A DNA stretch of 64,000 nt from Cohaesibacter marisflavi (GCF_900115225.1 NZ_FOVR01000003.1:374017-438016), one strand, 5' to 3'. Positions 29,196 through 38,292 are shown, counted from the first letter of the stretch. Numbers and translations are program-made. The notes: generated by a model from the sequence alone, not told the origin.

Positions 29196-31151
29196 TCACG
29201 ACCCTGCCTGCTCGTTTGCTGATGCCAACGGACAAGGCGCGCTCGCAGTTGTTGCCTCGACACCATTCTGGGAGAGGAAATCGAGCAAGCTATCACTCTT
29301 GAGCGCAAAGTTGAGGCGCAATTGGGCTTCATCGCTGGTCTTGATGAAGGTATTGACCCCGACAACACTACCGCATGCATCCACCAGCGGTCCGCCGCTG
29401 TTGCCCGGCGAAATATCGGCGCTATGGAGCACCAGCTTCAGGCCTGACGGACTGTCCTGAAAGACCGTCACGATGCCTTGTGTCAACACCATGCTCGGCG
29501 CGGCATGGGCATCGCCTGCAAGCAACTCGCGGAATTTGGCGTCTGTTTCCATGAAAAAGCCCGGGAAGCCTGCCGCGTAGGTCTGCTGTCCCTTGCCGAT
29601 GGTGCGGGTAAGCTGCAAATAGCGATTAGCAGGCGTTCCTTCCATCGCAAGCAGCGCATAATCCTTGTCGCCCAATTCACTTGTGCTGCTGGTGGCCACG
29701 ACATTTGCCTTGCGCACGTCCCCCAAGGTTTCATTGATCACGAAGACCTGTCCGCCCTCGGCTGTTTCTATGACATGGCGGTTGGTGACGATCTGATTGG
29801 GCGCAATCAGGAAGCCGCTCCCGCTGCTCACCTGCCCCTTGGCACCAGTCGCCAGAACGAGCACAGTCGCCTGATCAAGCAGCGGCACCAGATCCGTTGG
29901 CGATTGCGCCGCAACAGGGCCTGTTGGGGTAGCGACGGGCCGATCAGTACCTTCAGCCCCAGAGCCCCCTTGCAGCAAAGCGCCGTCCGGGCCCAGCAGT
30001 CCCGGCGCGGCAACGCAGCGCCTTTGCGAAAGCTGGCTGCGCAAATCGGCGATGCGGGTGCGCAACGCCTGTTCGGATTGTCGGATTGTCGATTGGGAGA
30101 GAAGAGAAGCGGAATAAGAGCCGTAAGGGTAGATCAGAACACCGGGGATGAGAGCGATCAACAAGAGAAGCAGCGACACGATGCAGGCAATCAGAACCGG
30201 CACCCAGCAGATCCGGCCCCGAGGCTGGTCCTGTTCGCCTCGTCTGCCGCCGGGAAAATCTCCTCCCCTGCCGCCATAGGCACCTGCCGCGCTGGCCGTA
30301 GCTCCGGCCGCTCCGGTCTCCGCGCCATCGGAGGCAAAATTCACGTCGGACCGCTTGAGCTTCAGCGGATCAATAGCGGCAGCCCCTTCCACCCCTTCAC
30401 TCTGATAGGAGGCATGGGCCGCTTCGAAGCCTTCAGCCGTAGAGCTATCTGATGACACAGCATCTCCAAGAGAGGCTACCGCAGCGGCTGCACCCGCACC
30501 GGCAACCACGCCAGCTCCGGCTGTCAAACCAGCCGCGGCTCCACTTAAAGATGGCTGATCGCGTTCCTCATCAGCATCCGATGGGCTTTCGGCAACGTCC
30601 AGCATCAATTGCGCAAAATCAGTCAGATCATAGTTTTCAGGCAGAAACTGGCCAACGCCATGCAACAGGTGATGCGCCATTCGATCTGCACTGGACACCA
30701 CACCTGCAGGCACTATGCCCCAATTGGTGATGACCGGCTGGCCATTGATAACGAGCATGTCTGCATCAAAGGACAGGATATTGAGCCAACCCAATATCAT
30801 CCGGGCCTGCGGATCATCGAAGCGATGAATGCGGTTGAGCAGATCGCTCAAAAAGCCGCGCAACATGGCCGCAACACGCACTTTTCCGGTTTGGTCGAGG
30901 CTCTCCCAAACCTGCATCTGGCCGACATCGTCGCCATACCACGCCACAGTCAGAAGAGTATCATCTCCATCTCTCTTGACCGCCGGAGATGCAAACAGTC
31001 TTACATAGCGCGGCATGTGAGCCGCCAGATAGTCCAGCCCCTCATCATAGGTGTCCAGAATCGGCGTGCCCTGAAATCTGATTTCTTCTTCGCTGCTGTA
31101 TCTGTTGCTTTTTAGGAAGGTGTGCTGCCCACTCACGGAATTCGCCCCCAC
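29196..31151 (-). CDS. Membrane-anchored trypsin-like serine protease with SrfA-like N-domain
   Basis: This 651-residue protein opens the operon. The N-terminal domain (about 30-155, ending NGQPVITNWGIVP) resembles that of SrfA. An Ala/Gly-rich linker leads to a transmembrane helix (316-342) and a coil ending at C379. A trypsin-like domain (about 425-630) has an intact triad: H459 (TNRHVIE), D497 (DKDYALL) and S585 (GNSGGP). A late Cys pair (C593 and near the C-terminus) may form a disulfide. The protease should face the periplasm. The annotated start is GTG at 31151; an in-frame GTG five codons later has a better GGGGG site. Targets are unknown; regulated proteolysis of an operon partner is one possibility. 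Confidence 0.85.
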   Translation of the reverse strand: MGANSVSGQHTFLKSNRYSSEEEIRFQGTPILDTYDEGLDYLAAHMPRYVRLFASPAVKRDGDDTLLTVAWYGDDVGQMQVWESLDQTGKVRVAAMLRGFLSDLLNRIHRFDDPQARMILGWLNILSFDADMLVINGQPVITNWGIVPAGVVSSADRMAHHLLHGVGQFLPENYDLTDFAQLMLDVAESPSDADEERDQPSLSGAAAGLTAGAGVVAGAGAAAAVASLGDAVSSDSSTAEGFEAAHASYQSEGVEGAAAIDPLKLKRSDVNFASDGAETGAAGATASAAGAYGGRGGDFPGGRRGEQDQPRGRICWVPVLIACIVSLLLLLIALIPGVLIYPYGSYSASLLSQSTIRQSEQALRTRIADLRSQLSQRRCVAAPGLLGPDGALLQGGSGAEGTDRPVATPTGPVAAQSPTDLVPLLDQATVLVLATGAKGQVSSGSGFLIAPNQIVTNRHVIETAEGGQVFVINETLGDVRKANVVATSSTSELGDKDYALLAMEGTPANRYLQLTRTIGKGQQTYAAGFPGFFMETDAKFRELLAGDAHAAPSMVLTQGIVTVFQDSPSGLKLVLHSADISPGNSGGPLVDACGSVVGVNTFIKTSDEAQLRLNFALKSDSLLDFLSQNGVEATTASAPCPLASANEQAGS

Positions 31152-31632
31152 GGACTAAGTCGCAAACAACCAGCCCACAATTTTAAATTTATTAAACCAC
31201 TAATTGAATTTTATATTCTTCTTGAAACACAAGAGGAAAAATTGCAACCAAATTGTGTCATGGAGTCTATGCTAATAATTTAATTGAATAATTTTCCTTC
31301 ACCGAACTATATAAATGGGCAAAATTATCAACAAACAAATGCCAAAAGACTCACCTTCGTCATATTCTACTCTTGACTTAAACAACCACAGATAAGTAAT
31401 TTCTCGAATATTACATGCTGCAATTACTAACTTATAACTTGTAGTTTCTCCCTTCTACGCGCCTTTTCTGCAAAGAAATGAGAGGTTGACTGAGCGCCCT
31501 CATGCCAACGGAAGATGTTTTCTTGAGCCTGTTTCATGACTCTCATCGCGATATCGACATCAAACCGAGCTGGATTTTGCTGCCTGTCGGCCCTATAAAT
31601 CGGTGACCATTATAAAGGACACCCATCCTTCC
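31152..31632. promoter_or_regulatory. AT-rich divergent intergenic region driving the Srf/Tag-like operon
   Basis: This 481-bp region lies between the start of the 13-gene leftward operon and a rightward MFS gene. It is strikingly AT-rich from about 31180 to 31440 compared with the coding DNA on both sides. That pattern often marks xenogeneic-silencer binding or a strongly regulated promoter. Several TA-rich hexamers exist, but no unambiguous -35/-10 pair is called. No small gene is supported. Confidence 0.6.
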
Positions 31633-32874
31633 ATGACTTCAGACAATATGGCGGACCAGACGCTCCGATCACGGCCAACGCAACCTGCGCTATGGCATGC
31701 AGGAGCGGTGTTGTCGGCCCTTATGGCCTTTGCCTCGATCTCAACTGATTTCTACCTTCCCGCCATGCCGGAAATGGCTAAAGATCTGGCAGCAGCACCC
31801 GGACGCATTGAACTGACAATTTCGGGCTACCTCATCGGCATATCTCTGGGGCAGCTCTTCTGGGGTCCGATCAGCGATCGCGTCGGGCGCCGTCTGCCTG
31901 TTGCCATCGGCATTGTTCTATTCATCATCGGTTCAGCAGGCTGCGGCCTTGCCCAAAGCGTTTCGAGCATTATTGTCTGGCGGGTAATCCAGGCAATCGG
32001 CGCAGCAGCCAGCATTGTTTTATCCCGGGCCATGGTGCGCGATCTCTATGAAGGCGACAGGGCAGCGCAGGTCATGTCGCTCCTGATGGCTGTCATGACG
32101 ATTTCACCACTCATCGCCCCCAACGCCGGTGCGTTGATTGTGTCCCTCTCCAGTTGGCGTATGATCTTCGCCCTGCTGGTCGTGATCGGACTGGTCACGC
32201 TCATCGCCCTGTTCACGCTGCCGGAAACCTTGCCAAGCCGACGGGAAGGAGGCTCAAGCAGGGGAGCAGCTCTCTCAGAGCTCGGTGCAGCCATGCTTGA
32301 TTATGGACACCTTCTCAAAAGACGAGCTGTCATGAGCCATGCACTGGTTTGCGGCTTCTACTATTTTGGCATGTTTGCCTATGTGGCCGGGTCTCCCTTC
32401 GTCTTTATCGACTATCACCAGCTTCCTCCCAGCTTCTATGGTCTGATCTTCACGACCTGTGTTGTTGGCATCACGATCGGCAACCTCATCAATTCGCGCC
32501 TTGTGATGCGTATCGGGCGGCTCACAAGCTTGCGGGCCGGCTCAGCGGGCGCCTGTCTGTTCGGGCTGTGGCTGGCGATCAGCGCGTGGTCTGATCTGGG
32601 CGGTGCGCTCGGTTTCTTTGTGCCCATGTTCCTGTTCGTTTCCTGCACTGGCCTGATCCTGCCCAATGCCCTTTCGGGGGCGCTTGAGAGCAGTACCAAT
32701 GATGCGGGGGCGATTTCTGCGCTGTGTGGGGCCATTCAGTATGGCGGCGGCATTTTCGGCTCCGGACTGGTGGGCTTGTGCGCAGACGGAACTGCTTGGC
32801 CTCTCGGCCTGCTCATTGCTTTTTCCGGTGTCGGCACGATTGGGTTCAGCCTGTTGCTGGAGCGTAAGAGCTGA
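31633..32874 (+). CDS. Bcr/CflA-family MFS multidrug efflux transporter
   Basis: The 413-residue inner-membrane protein has 12 predicted helices. The N-terminal DHA1 features include the FASISTDFYLPAMPEMAKDL first-helix block and the motif A equivalent GPISDRVGRRLP. Family members are proton-coupled exporters of bicyclomycin, sulfonamides, chloramphenicol or cysteine. The ATG at 31633 is preferred; an upstream in-frame GTG (31603) is possible, and the AAAGGA site lies between them. Its 5' side is the Srf-operon promoter region, but no functional link is evident. Confidence 0.85.
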   Translation: MTSDNMADQTLRSRPTQPALWHAGAVLSALMAFASISTDFYLPAMPEMAKDLAAAPGRIELTISGYLIGISLGQLFWGPISDRVGRRLPVAIGIVLFIIGSAGCGLAQSVSSIIVWRVIQAIGAAASIVLSRAMVRDLYEGDRAAQVMSLLMAVMTISPLIAPNAGALIVSLSSWRMIFALLVVIGLVTLIALFTLPETLPSRREGGSSRGAALSELGAAMLDYGHLLKRRAVMSHALVCGFYYFGMFAYVAGSPFVFIDYHQLPPSFYGLIFTTCVVGITIGNLINSRLVMRIGRLTSLRAGSAGACLFGLWLAISAWSDLGGALGFFVPMFLFVSCTGLILPNALSGALESSTNDAGAISALCGAIQYGGGIFGSGLVGLCADGTAWPLGLLIAFSGVGTIGFSLLLERKS

Positions 32875-32913
32875 CCCTTTGTCTCCTCGCCTGAGTACAC
32901 CGGAGAGAAAAGA

Positions 32914-32950
32914 AAGCAGGCCGGAGATAGGCGGCCTGCCTTGCTTTTTT
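32914..32950. terminator. Terminator between convergent MFS and Gfo/Idh/MocA genes
   Basis: The stem GCAGGCC/GGCCTGC with a 10-nt loop is followed by TTGCTTTTTT, 42 bp after the MFS stop. The position between convergent genes suggests it acts mainly on the rightward transcript. Confidence 0.75.
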
Positions 32951-32983
32951 ACTTTTAGCCAGAGACACCGCAATGGGAGCCTA

Positions 32984-34072
32984 TCACCCTTTTGCTGCGG
33001 CCGACTTTTCGATTTTATCCAGTATCTCATGCAGAACAACGGCGTCGGCAAAGGTGGGCGCAGTTTTGGTGCCATTCTGGATATCTTCGGCAAGGCGCGC
33101 ATAGATGCCAGCCACGTTGCGCGCGCCCGGAAATTCCGGCTGACCTTCATAAACGGATGCGTCCGGCATCAGGTCGACCAGTTCGGTTTCCTCACCCTTG
33201 GCCCCCTTTATGGTAAGCTGAACCATCTGGGCGTGACCAAGCCCTGCGGTAACCTGAATATCCCCTTCAGTGCCATTGATCTCCCAAAGGAAATTGGTGC
33301 CACGGTTGGTGCCGCCTTTATAGTGTAGCGAGAAGGCTGCACCACTCGCCAAAGCCCCCTGAACCATAACCTGATCAGGTGCAGTCTTTAGCTTTTTCTC
33401 TCCAGTTTCGGTGACGGCCACCGTATCGAAATTGAACAGTTTGGTCGCATCCAGATCGCCAAAATCGCCCAGCACATCCTTGATTGCAGCCAGAGTGTGA
33501 CCGATGGGAATATCTTCCATGGTGGCGCCATTCTTCTTGTCAAAGAGATAGTAGAGCGCCTCGCTGGTCTGGTTGGCCCAGCTACCGCCAGTACCGATGA
33601 CGCTGGTTGAGAGCACCCTGCCCACATAGCCATCTGCAATAAGCTTCTTGAGATGCAGGATCTCGTGCGCAGCACGGGCTTGCGTACCGGCGACGGCCAC
33701 AACGCCCTTTTCCTCGGCGAGAGCGGCCAGCTTGCGCGCCTCTTCCAGTCCGTTGCCCAGAGGCCATTCGCAATAGACATGCTTTCCAGCATCGAGAGCC
33801 TTGCTGACCAGTTCGAAATGATAAGGCACCTTGACTGTTACCACCACAAGATCGACTTCATCGGACGCGACCAGCGCGTCGGGCGTTTCAAAGGCATATT
33901 TCAAGCCATGCGTTTTTGCCGTCCGCTTTGCGCTTTCTGCAGAGCTGTTGGCTACCCCGATGATCTCGAAACGGTCTCCAAGGGATTTGAGCGCGGGCAT
34001 ATGGGCCATAAAGGCCCAATTACTGTCCGGGTTCAGACCGATGAAGCCGACACGAATTGGCGTTGTAGTCAT
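32984..34072 (-). CDS. Gfo/Idh/MocA-family NAD(P)-dependent oxidoreductase
   Basis: The 362-residue protein has an N-terminal Rossmann domain (about 6-125: VGFIGLNPDSNWAF, and VYCEWPLGNGLEEARKLA around the conserved E-K/W-P loop). A C-terminal alpha/beta substrate domain follows (about 130-350). The canonical EKP motif is EWP here, as in the Gal80-like branch of the family, so catalysis may be altered. Substrates are usually sugars or cyclitols. The ATG has GGAGAC upstream. It is divergent from an AraC regulator that probably controls it. Confidence 0.82.
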   Translation of the reverse strand: MTTTPIRVGFIGLNPDSNWAFMAHMPALKSLGDRFEIIGVANSSAESAKRTAKTHGLKYAFETPDALVASDEVDLVVVTVKVPYHFELVSKALDAGKHVYCEWPLGNGLEEARKLAALAEEKGVVAVAGTQARAAHEILHLKKLIADGYVGRVLSTSVIGTGGSWANQTSEALYYLFDKKNGATMEDIPIGHTLAAIKDVLGDFGDLDATKLFNFDTVAVTETGEKKLKTAPDQVMVQGALASGAAFSLHYKGGTNRGTNFLWEINGTEGDIQVTAGLGHAQMVQLTIKGAKGEETELVDLMPDASVYEGQPEFPGARNVAGIYARLAEDIQNGTKTAPTFADAVVLHEILDKIEKSAAAKG

Positions 34073-34366
34073 AGAAGAGTCTCCTCAAATCTGAAAATGG
34101 TTGGCATTCATTAAAAGCTTTGCGGCATAGGATTTGCCCGAGAGCAGCAGTGTCAGGACGTGTTCACCAAGGCGACGAATTGCCTAAAAAGACCGTCGAG
34201 ATGCGCAATGGCTCAGGCACCCACGCTAGAAAGGCTTGACCAGATCCTGCCTTTTCTGCTTCAGATATAGGGAATTGAAGGGACACTCCCTTGCATTATT
34301 TGATCTCAGGCTTGCCTAGTTTGATCATTCTTCCGCATAGATCCCGTGCAGCCATCAGGAGGCCCG

Positions 34367-35278
34367 ATGCTCAAGCTCCAAAATTCCATGAACGGATTGC
34401 TCGACGATCTACGCATGCTTGTTGATGACATTCAATCAACAGCCCCAGCCACGCTGGCCAGCAGGCAGATCATCAACGGGGTCGAGTTGATCACCACAAG
34501 CACACCTCAGACCACTTTGTCCGATGTCTATGCCCCCATGGCCAGCATTGTGCTTCAGGGCAGCATGGAAGTATCCATCGGGCAAGCGCTGCTGCACTAT
34601 GATCCGGGCACATGTTTTGTCGGTTCCATCGACCTGCCAATCACCAGTCGCATCACAACCGCCAGCGCGGAGCGCCCCTATCGGGCCATTCACGTGCAGC
34701 TGGAACGGGACAGTCTGGCAGATCTCATCGCCGAGGCGCTCGATCATGCCCCCGAACAGGGCAAATGCTATGCGCTCGGGCCCGCTTCGCCAGAGTTGCT
34801 GGAGGCTTGTTACCGCCTGCTACAGCTTCCGCTCAGACCGGAAGACGTGCCGGTAATGGGCCCGATGATCCGCAAGGAAATGCTCTATCGTCTGCTGCGT
34901 GGCCCACAGGCCGGTGCGATCCATCAGATCGTGTTGTCCGATCCCAAAATCCAGCAGGTCCGACGGGCACTGATATGGATAAGAGAGAATCTGGAAAAGA
35001 GCGTTCCGATTGCCGATATGGCAACCTGCGCAGGCATGAGCCAATCCTCTTTCAGACGCCATTTTCGGGTGGCGACGGGCATGAGTCCTCTGCAATATCA
35101 GAAGACACTGCGTTTGCAGGCAGCAAGGCGCGCCATTTTGGCTGGTACGGATGTCAGCCGGGCTGCCTTTGATGTGGGCTATGAAAGCCCGTCCCAGTTC
35201 AGCCGGGAATATTCCCGAACATTCGGCGTTGCGCCCTCGCGCGATCCAGGCTTTAGCAAGGACGCTCCCTGCCGCTAG
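34367..35278 (+). CDS. AraC-family transcriptional regulator
   Basis: The 303-residue protein has an N-terminal AraC_N cupin-like ligand domain (about 20-175, with VYAPMASIVLQGSMEV). A C-terminal double helix-turn-helix follows (about 195-295), with SVPIADMATCAGMSQSSFRRHF and SRAAFDVGYESPSQFSREYSR split across the two helices. It belongs to the group of E. coli YqhC-like regulators that sense aldehydes and control oxidoreductases. The start at 34367 has a perfect AGGAGG site; an upstream GTG is rejected. It is divergent from the Gfo/Idh/MocA gene. Confidence 0.85.
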   Translation: MLKLQNSMNGLLDDLRMLVDDIQSTAPATLASRQIINGVELITTSTPQTTLSDVYAPMASIVLQGSMEVSIGQALLHYDPGTCFVGSIDLPITSRITTASAERPYRAIHVQLERDSLADLIAEALDHAPEQGKCYALGPASPELLEACYRLLQLPLRPEDVPVMGPMIRKEMLYRLLRGPQAGAIHQIVLSDPKIQQVRRALIWIRENLEKSVPIADMATCAGMSQSSFRRHFRVATGMSPLQYQKTLRLQAARRAILAGTDVSRAAFDVGYESPSQFSREYSRTFGVAPSRDPGFSKDAPCR

Positions 35279-35287
35279 AATACAAAA

Positions 35288-35340
35288 TGGGGCAGAACTG
35301 CAGCTTGGCCTGTGCCTTGCACTGTTCCGCCCCACTTTTT
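35288..35340 (+). terminator. Terminator after the AraC regulator
   Basis: The arms TGGGGCAGAAC and GTTCCGCCCCA, with one mismatch, enclose a 25-nt loop and are followed by CTTTTT. It lies between convergent genes. Confidence 0.6.
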
Positions 35341-35384
35341 CATACTAGATTGCCATGCTTGCCATTGGCCTGTTCAGCCTTGCA

Positions 35385-36128
35385 TCAAGGCAGGTAAGCA
35401 CCGCCGCAAACCGGATTGTAGGTGCCGGTTACATGGCCGCTCTTCTCATTGGCGAGAAAGCGGATCGTGTTGGCAACATCTTCCGGCGTTGCAATTTTTT
35501 GCGTCGGCGTGAAGTTACGGATCATTTCCTTGAACTCGTCCGGAGCATTCTTGGTAGCGTCGGTTTCGACAAGGCCCGGAGCCACGATGTTGGCGGTGAT
35601 GCCGAGTGGGCCGAGTTCCTGCGCCAGATATTTGCAGAAGCTGTCCAGAGCGCCCTTGGCCGAACCATGCGCAATGAAACTGGGAGCCGGAGCTTCAGAC
35701 AGAGTGCTTGAAATGAAGATCAGGCGGCCATAGCCTTTTTTCTGCATGGAAGGAATGGCGAATTTTGCAGCCTGATAGGACGCATGCATTTCGTCATTCA
35801 GCTTCTGGGCGAATTCTTCCCAGGTCTGCTCGATAAATGGCTTGGCCGTGAAGTTCATGTTGGCGTTGGAAACCAGAGCATCCACGCCACCGAACTCTGC
35901 TTCAATTTTGTCGAACATGCCCTTGAGCTGAGCATCATCGCGCACGTCTGCCTGCAAAGCCACGGCTTCGCCACTGGCACTCTTGATTTCTTCTACCAGA
36001 GCATCAGCAACGGCGGTGCTGTTCACATAGTTGATGAAAACCCGGTATCCGTCAGCCGCCAGAGCCTTTGACGCAGCTGCGCCAATGCCTCGAGCTCCTC
36101 CCGTTACCAGTGCATTGCGTTTTGTCAT
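35385..36128 (-). CDS. SDR-family oxidoreductase with His at the catalytic Tyr position
   Basis: The 247-residue classical SDR has cofactor loop TGGARGIG (residues 9-16), the NAN motif (LVSNANMNF in place of NNAG), catalytic Ser in FISSTLS and Lys in HGSAKGAL. The residue four before that Lys is His rather than the usual Tyr. It is most similar in style to FabG-like reductases. It is 78 bp downstream of the MarR regulator on the same strand, so the two likely form an operon. A GGAGAAG site precedes the ATG. The substrate is unknown. Confidence 0.82.
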   Translation of the reverse strand: MTKRNALVTGGARGIGAAASKALAADGYRVFINYVNSTAVADALVEEIKSASGEAVALQADVRDDAQLKGMFDKIEAEFGGVDALVSNANMNFTAKPFIEQTWEEFAQKLNDEMHASYQAAKFAIPSMQKKGYGRLIFISSTLSEAPAPSFIAHGSAKGALDSFCKYLAQELGPLGITANIVAPGLVETDATKNAPDEFKEMIRNFTPTQKIATPEDVANTIRFLANEKSGHVTGTYNPVCGGAYLP

Positions 36129-36206
36129 AGATCTTCTCCGATTGTCATGGTGAGTAAGCGTTCCGATTTCTCGGATTTGGGTCAGATAAGGTGAAAATGT
36201 GCAATC

Positions 36207-36656
36207 CTATGGGGCTGCGCCTCTCAAATTCGAAATGATTTGGGTCAGTGTTGCTTTCTGCGCGGCCAAAGCATCGGCCTGAAGCCCCTGCTCTGCATCA
36301 TGCAAGACAGATCGGGCTATGTCTGAACAGCGCTCGACAAGGTCGCGAGCGCTCGGCGTCACGATCAGAACCTTCTTGCGATTGTCATCAGGATCTTTCG
36401 AGCGCATAACCCAACCACGCTTTTCGAGACCGGTTGTCAGGCGACTGACACTCGACTTGTCCAGATATAATTGCTCGCCAAGCTGGCCTTGCGACAAGGG
36501 TTCCATATTCATGAGGATGACGATCGCCCCCCATTGTTCTGCCGTCATGTCGATGCCGGCTGCGTGAAAACGGGATGCCAACAGATTGTTGAACAACCGG
36601 CTCGCCAGCCCGGTAAGATGGCCCATGGAATTCTTTATGTCATAAAGCTTCTGCAT
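36207..36656 (-). CDS. MarR-family transcriptional regulator
   Basis: The 149-residue protein has a winged helix-turn-helix (about 30-115) with LSQGQLGEQLYLDKSSVSRLTTGLEKRGWV and the wing SKDPDDNRKKVLIVT. Flanking dimerisation helices lie at both ends. The start at 36656 is chosen because the longer open frame runs across a perfect 14-bp palindrome (36662-36675) that looks like its own operator. It precedes the His-variant SDR gene on the same strand. Members often respond to phenolic compounds or oxidants. Confidence 0.82.
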   Translation of the reverse strand: MQKLYDIKNSMGHLTGLASRLFNNLLASRFHAAGIDMTAEQWGAIVILMNMEPLSQGQLGEQLYLDKSSVSRLTTGLEKRGWVMRSKDPDDNRKKVLIVTPSARDLVERCSDIARSVLHDAEQGLQADALAAQKATLTQIISNLRGAAP

Positions 36657-36661
36657 CTTTA

Positions 36662-36675
36662 GTTGTATATACAAC
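36662..36675. promoter_or_regulatory. Perfect palindrome, candidate MarR operator
   Basis: GTTGTATATACAAC is a gapless 14-bp palindrome six bases upstream of the MarR start codon, followed by further AT-rich sequence. Its position would block the regulator's own promoter or ribosome access. It also faces the divergent DUF2255 gene about 265 bp away. Confidence 0.65.
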
Positions 36676-36939
36676 CATATACTTTGTGTCAATGCGCGTC
36701 CAAATCAGTTTGGCCAGACTGCACCATTTGGCCAGTGTATGAAACGGGACTATTCAGGCTGCAAACAGGGCTAATGAAGCAGGCTCATGACTGTCAGTGA
36801 AAATGCCCGCATTAATTTCTCGCTCCAAGGCGCCACATAGCTAAGGGACAGACGGTCAAACGATCTGCCAAATGCGAAAACCAGCACAGAATAACCAGCC
36901 GCAGACGACAGATTGATAAGAATAAGAACGGAGGTTCCA

Positions 36940-37326
36940 ATGGCTTGGACAACAGAACAATTACAAGCTTTTGCCAGAGCCGATGATTGCCGCATCGCCC
37001 CATTCCGCCAAGACGGGGTAACCTGCGGCACACCGACATTTATCTGGTCTGTTGTAGTGGAGGACGCGCTTTTCGTCCGAGCTTACAGCGGAACGAGATC
37101 CAGTTGGTATCAGGCTGCCTTACAACAAAAAGCAGGACAATTAACCCTCGCAGCCGCCGTTCATGACGTCAACTTTGACCCTGTCGAAGGCGAAATCAAC
37201 GACAGAATTGATGAAGCCTACAAAGAAAAATATGCCCACAGCCGTTATCTCTCCTCAATGATTTCGGACAGGGCGCGAGCAGCAACCGTCAAGGTCACTC
37301 CCAAGACAGCCTCTCAGCAGGCCTGA
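36940..37326 (+). CDS. DUF2255-family protein
   Basis: The 128-residue cytoplasmic protein has the DUF2255 pattern: W-VVV-D-LFVRAYSG-RSSWYQAALQ, then AAVHDVNFDPV and a C-terminal YKEKYAHSRYL block. The fold is a split beta-barrel resembling flavin-binding pyridoxamine-phosphate-oxidase-like proteins, but function is unknown. The ATG at 36940 has GGAGG at the proper distance. A strong terminator at 37392-37421 ends the transcript. Confidence 0.78.
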   Translation: MAWTTEQLQAFARADDCRIAPFRQDGVTCGTPTFIWSVVVEDALFVRAYSGTRSSWYQAALQQKAGQLTLAAAVHDVNFDPVEGEINDRIDEAYKEKYAHSRYLSSMISDRARAATVKVTPKTASQQA

Positions 37327-37391
37327 TCAGACATCTGTTGCTCTTCGGTGAGGGGATTTCCCCTCGCCCCAGATTTCCCAATTTTCCTGAA

Positions 37392-37421
37392 CGAGCCGGA
37401 GCCTTGCTCCGGCTCGCTTTT
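37392..37421 (+). terminator. Strong terminator after the DUF2255 gene
   Basis: A perfect 10-bp stem (CGAGCCGGAG / CTCCGGCTCG) with loop CCTTG is followed by CTTTT. Confidence 0.9.
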
Positions 37422-37480
37422 CCCGGCGCATCTCTCGGGCTGCGTTCGGGCATCCTATTGACAGAAGAAAGGACTTTGAA

Positions 37481-38248
37481 ATGAAAAAATTACTGGAAGG
37501 CAAAACTGCCATTGTTACAGGTGCAAGCAAGGGCATCGGCTTTGCCATTGCCGATCTTTATGCAGAAGAAGGTGCCAATGTGGTTTTGACGGCACGTGGC
37601 AAAGAAGGCCTCGACAAGGCCGTGAAAGCCATCAAGACCAAGGGCGGCCAGGCCATCGGTGTCATCGCTGACAATGCCGATCCGGAAGCGCCTGCTCGCG
37701 TCTTCAAGGAAGCCATCGACACCTTCGGTCAGGTTGACATCATGGTCAACAATGCTGGTGTTGGGGAAATGTTCGCCATTGAAAAAACCTCCACCGAGCA
37801 TTTTGACGAAATCATGCAGATCAACCTTGCAGGCCCGTTCCGCTATTGTCGCGAAGCCGTCAATCATATGATGCCGCGCAATGAAGGCCGTATCATCAAC
37901 GTTTCTTCTGTGAACGGTACCACACCGATCTGCGGCGTTGCCTACACCTCCACCAAGGGCGGCATCAACACCATGACGCTGAATATCGCGATGCGTCTTT
38001 CGGGCACCAAGATCCGCTGCAATGCCATTGCGCCGGGCGTAACAGACACCGACGCCGCCCGCGCATGGGCAGCCGGAGAACAGGAAGGCGGCGGCGAGAT
38101 GCTGGAATTTTCAGATAAATACACCAACACCAGTGTGCCTTCCACCGAGCCGATCGATCAGGCCTATGCAGCGCTTTATCTCGCCTCGGAAATGGGCCGT
38201 GCCGTAACCGGACAGGTCATTCAGGTGGACAATGGTCAGTTCCTGTAA
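37481..38248 (+). CDS. SDR-family oxidoreductase
   Basis: The 255-residue classical SDR has cofactor loop TGASKGIG (13-20), NNAGVGE, catalytic Ser in INVSSVNG and Y-x3-K in AYTSTKGGI. The ending VTGQVIQVDNGQFL is typical of family members acting on sugars or alcohols. The glucose/gluconate 5-dehydrogenase branch is possible; the exact substrate is unresolved. AAAGGA precedes the ATG. It forms a single-gene unit with terminators on both sides. Confidence 0.85.
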   Translation: MKKLLEGKTAIVTGASKGIGFAIADLYAEEGANVVLTARGKEGLDKAVKAIKTKGGQAIGVIADNADPEAPARVFKEAIDTFGQVDIMVNNAGVGEMFAIEKTSTEHFDEIMQINLAGPFRYCREAVNHMMPRNEGRIINVSSVNGTTPICGVAYTSTKGGINTMTLNIAMRLSGTKIRCNAIAPGVTDTDAARAWAAGEQEGGGEMLEFSDKYTNTSVPSTEPIDQAYAALYLASEMGRAVTGQVIQVDNGQFL

Positions 38249-38292
38249 GGCCTCCACCTTTGCGAGCGCATCGCTTTAACATTGCCATCACA

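Noticed and set aside
29195-29380. Upstream extension of srfA by 62 codons
   Set aside because: It would overlap the protease gene's catalytic-domain end and encodes Arg/Ser-rich sequence without SrfA similarity; the ATG one base after the protease stop fits better.
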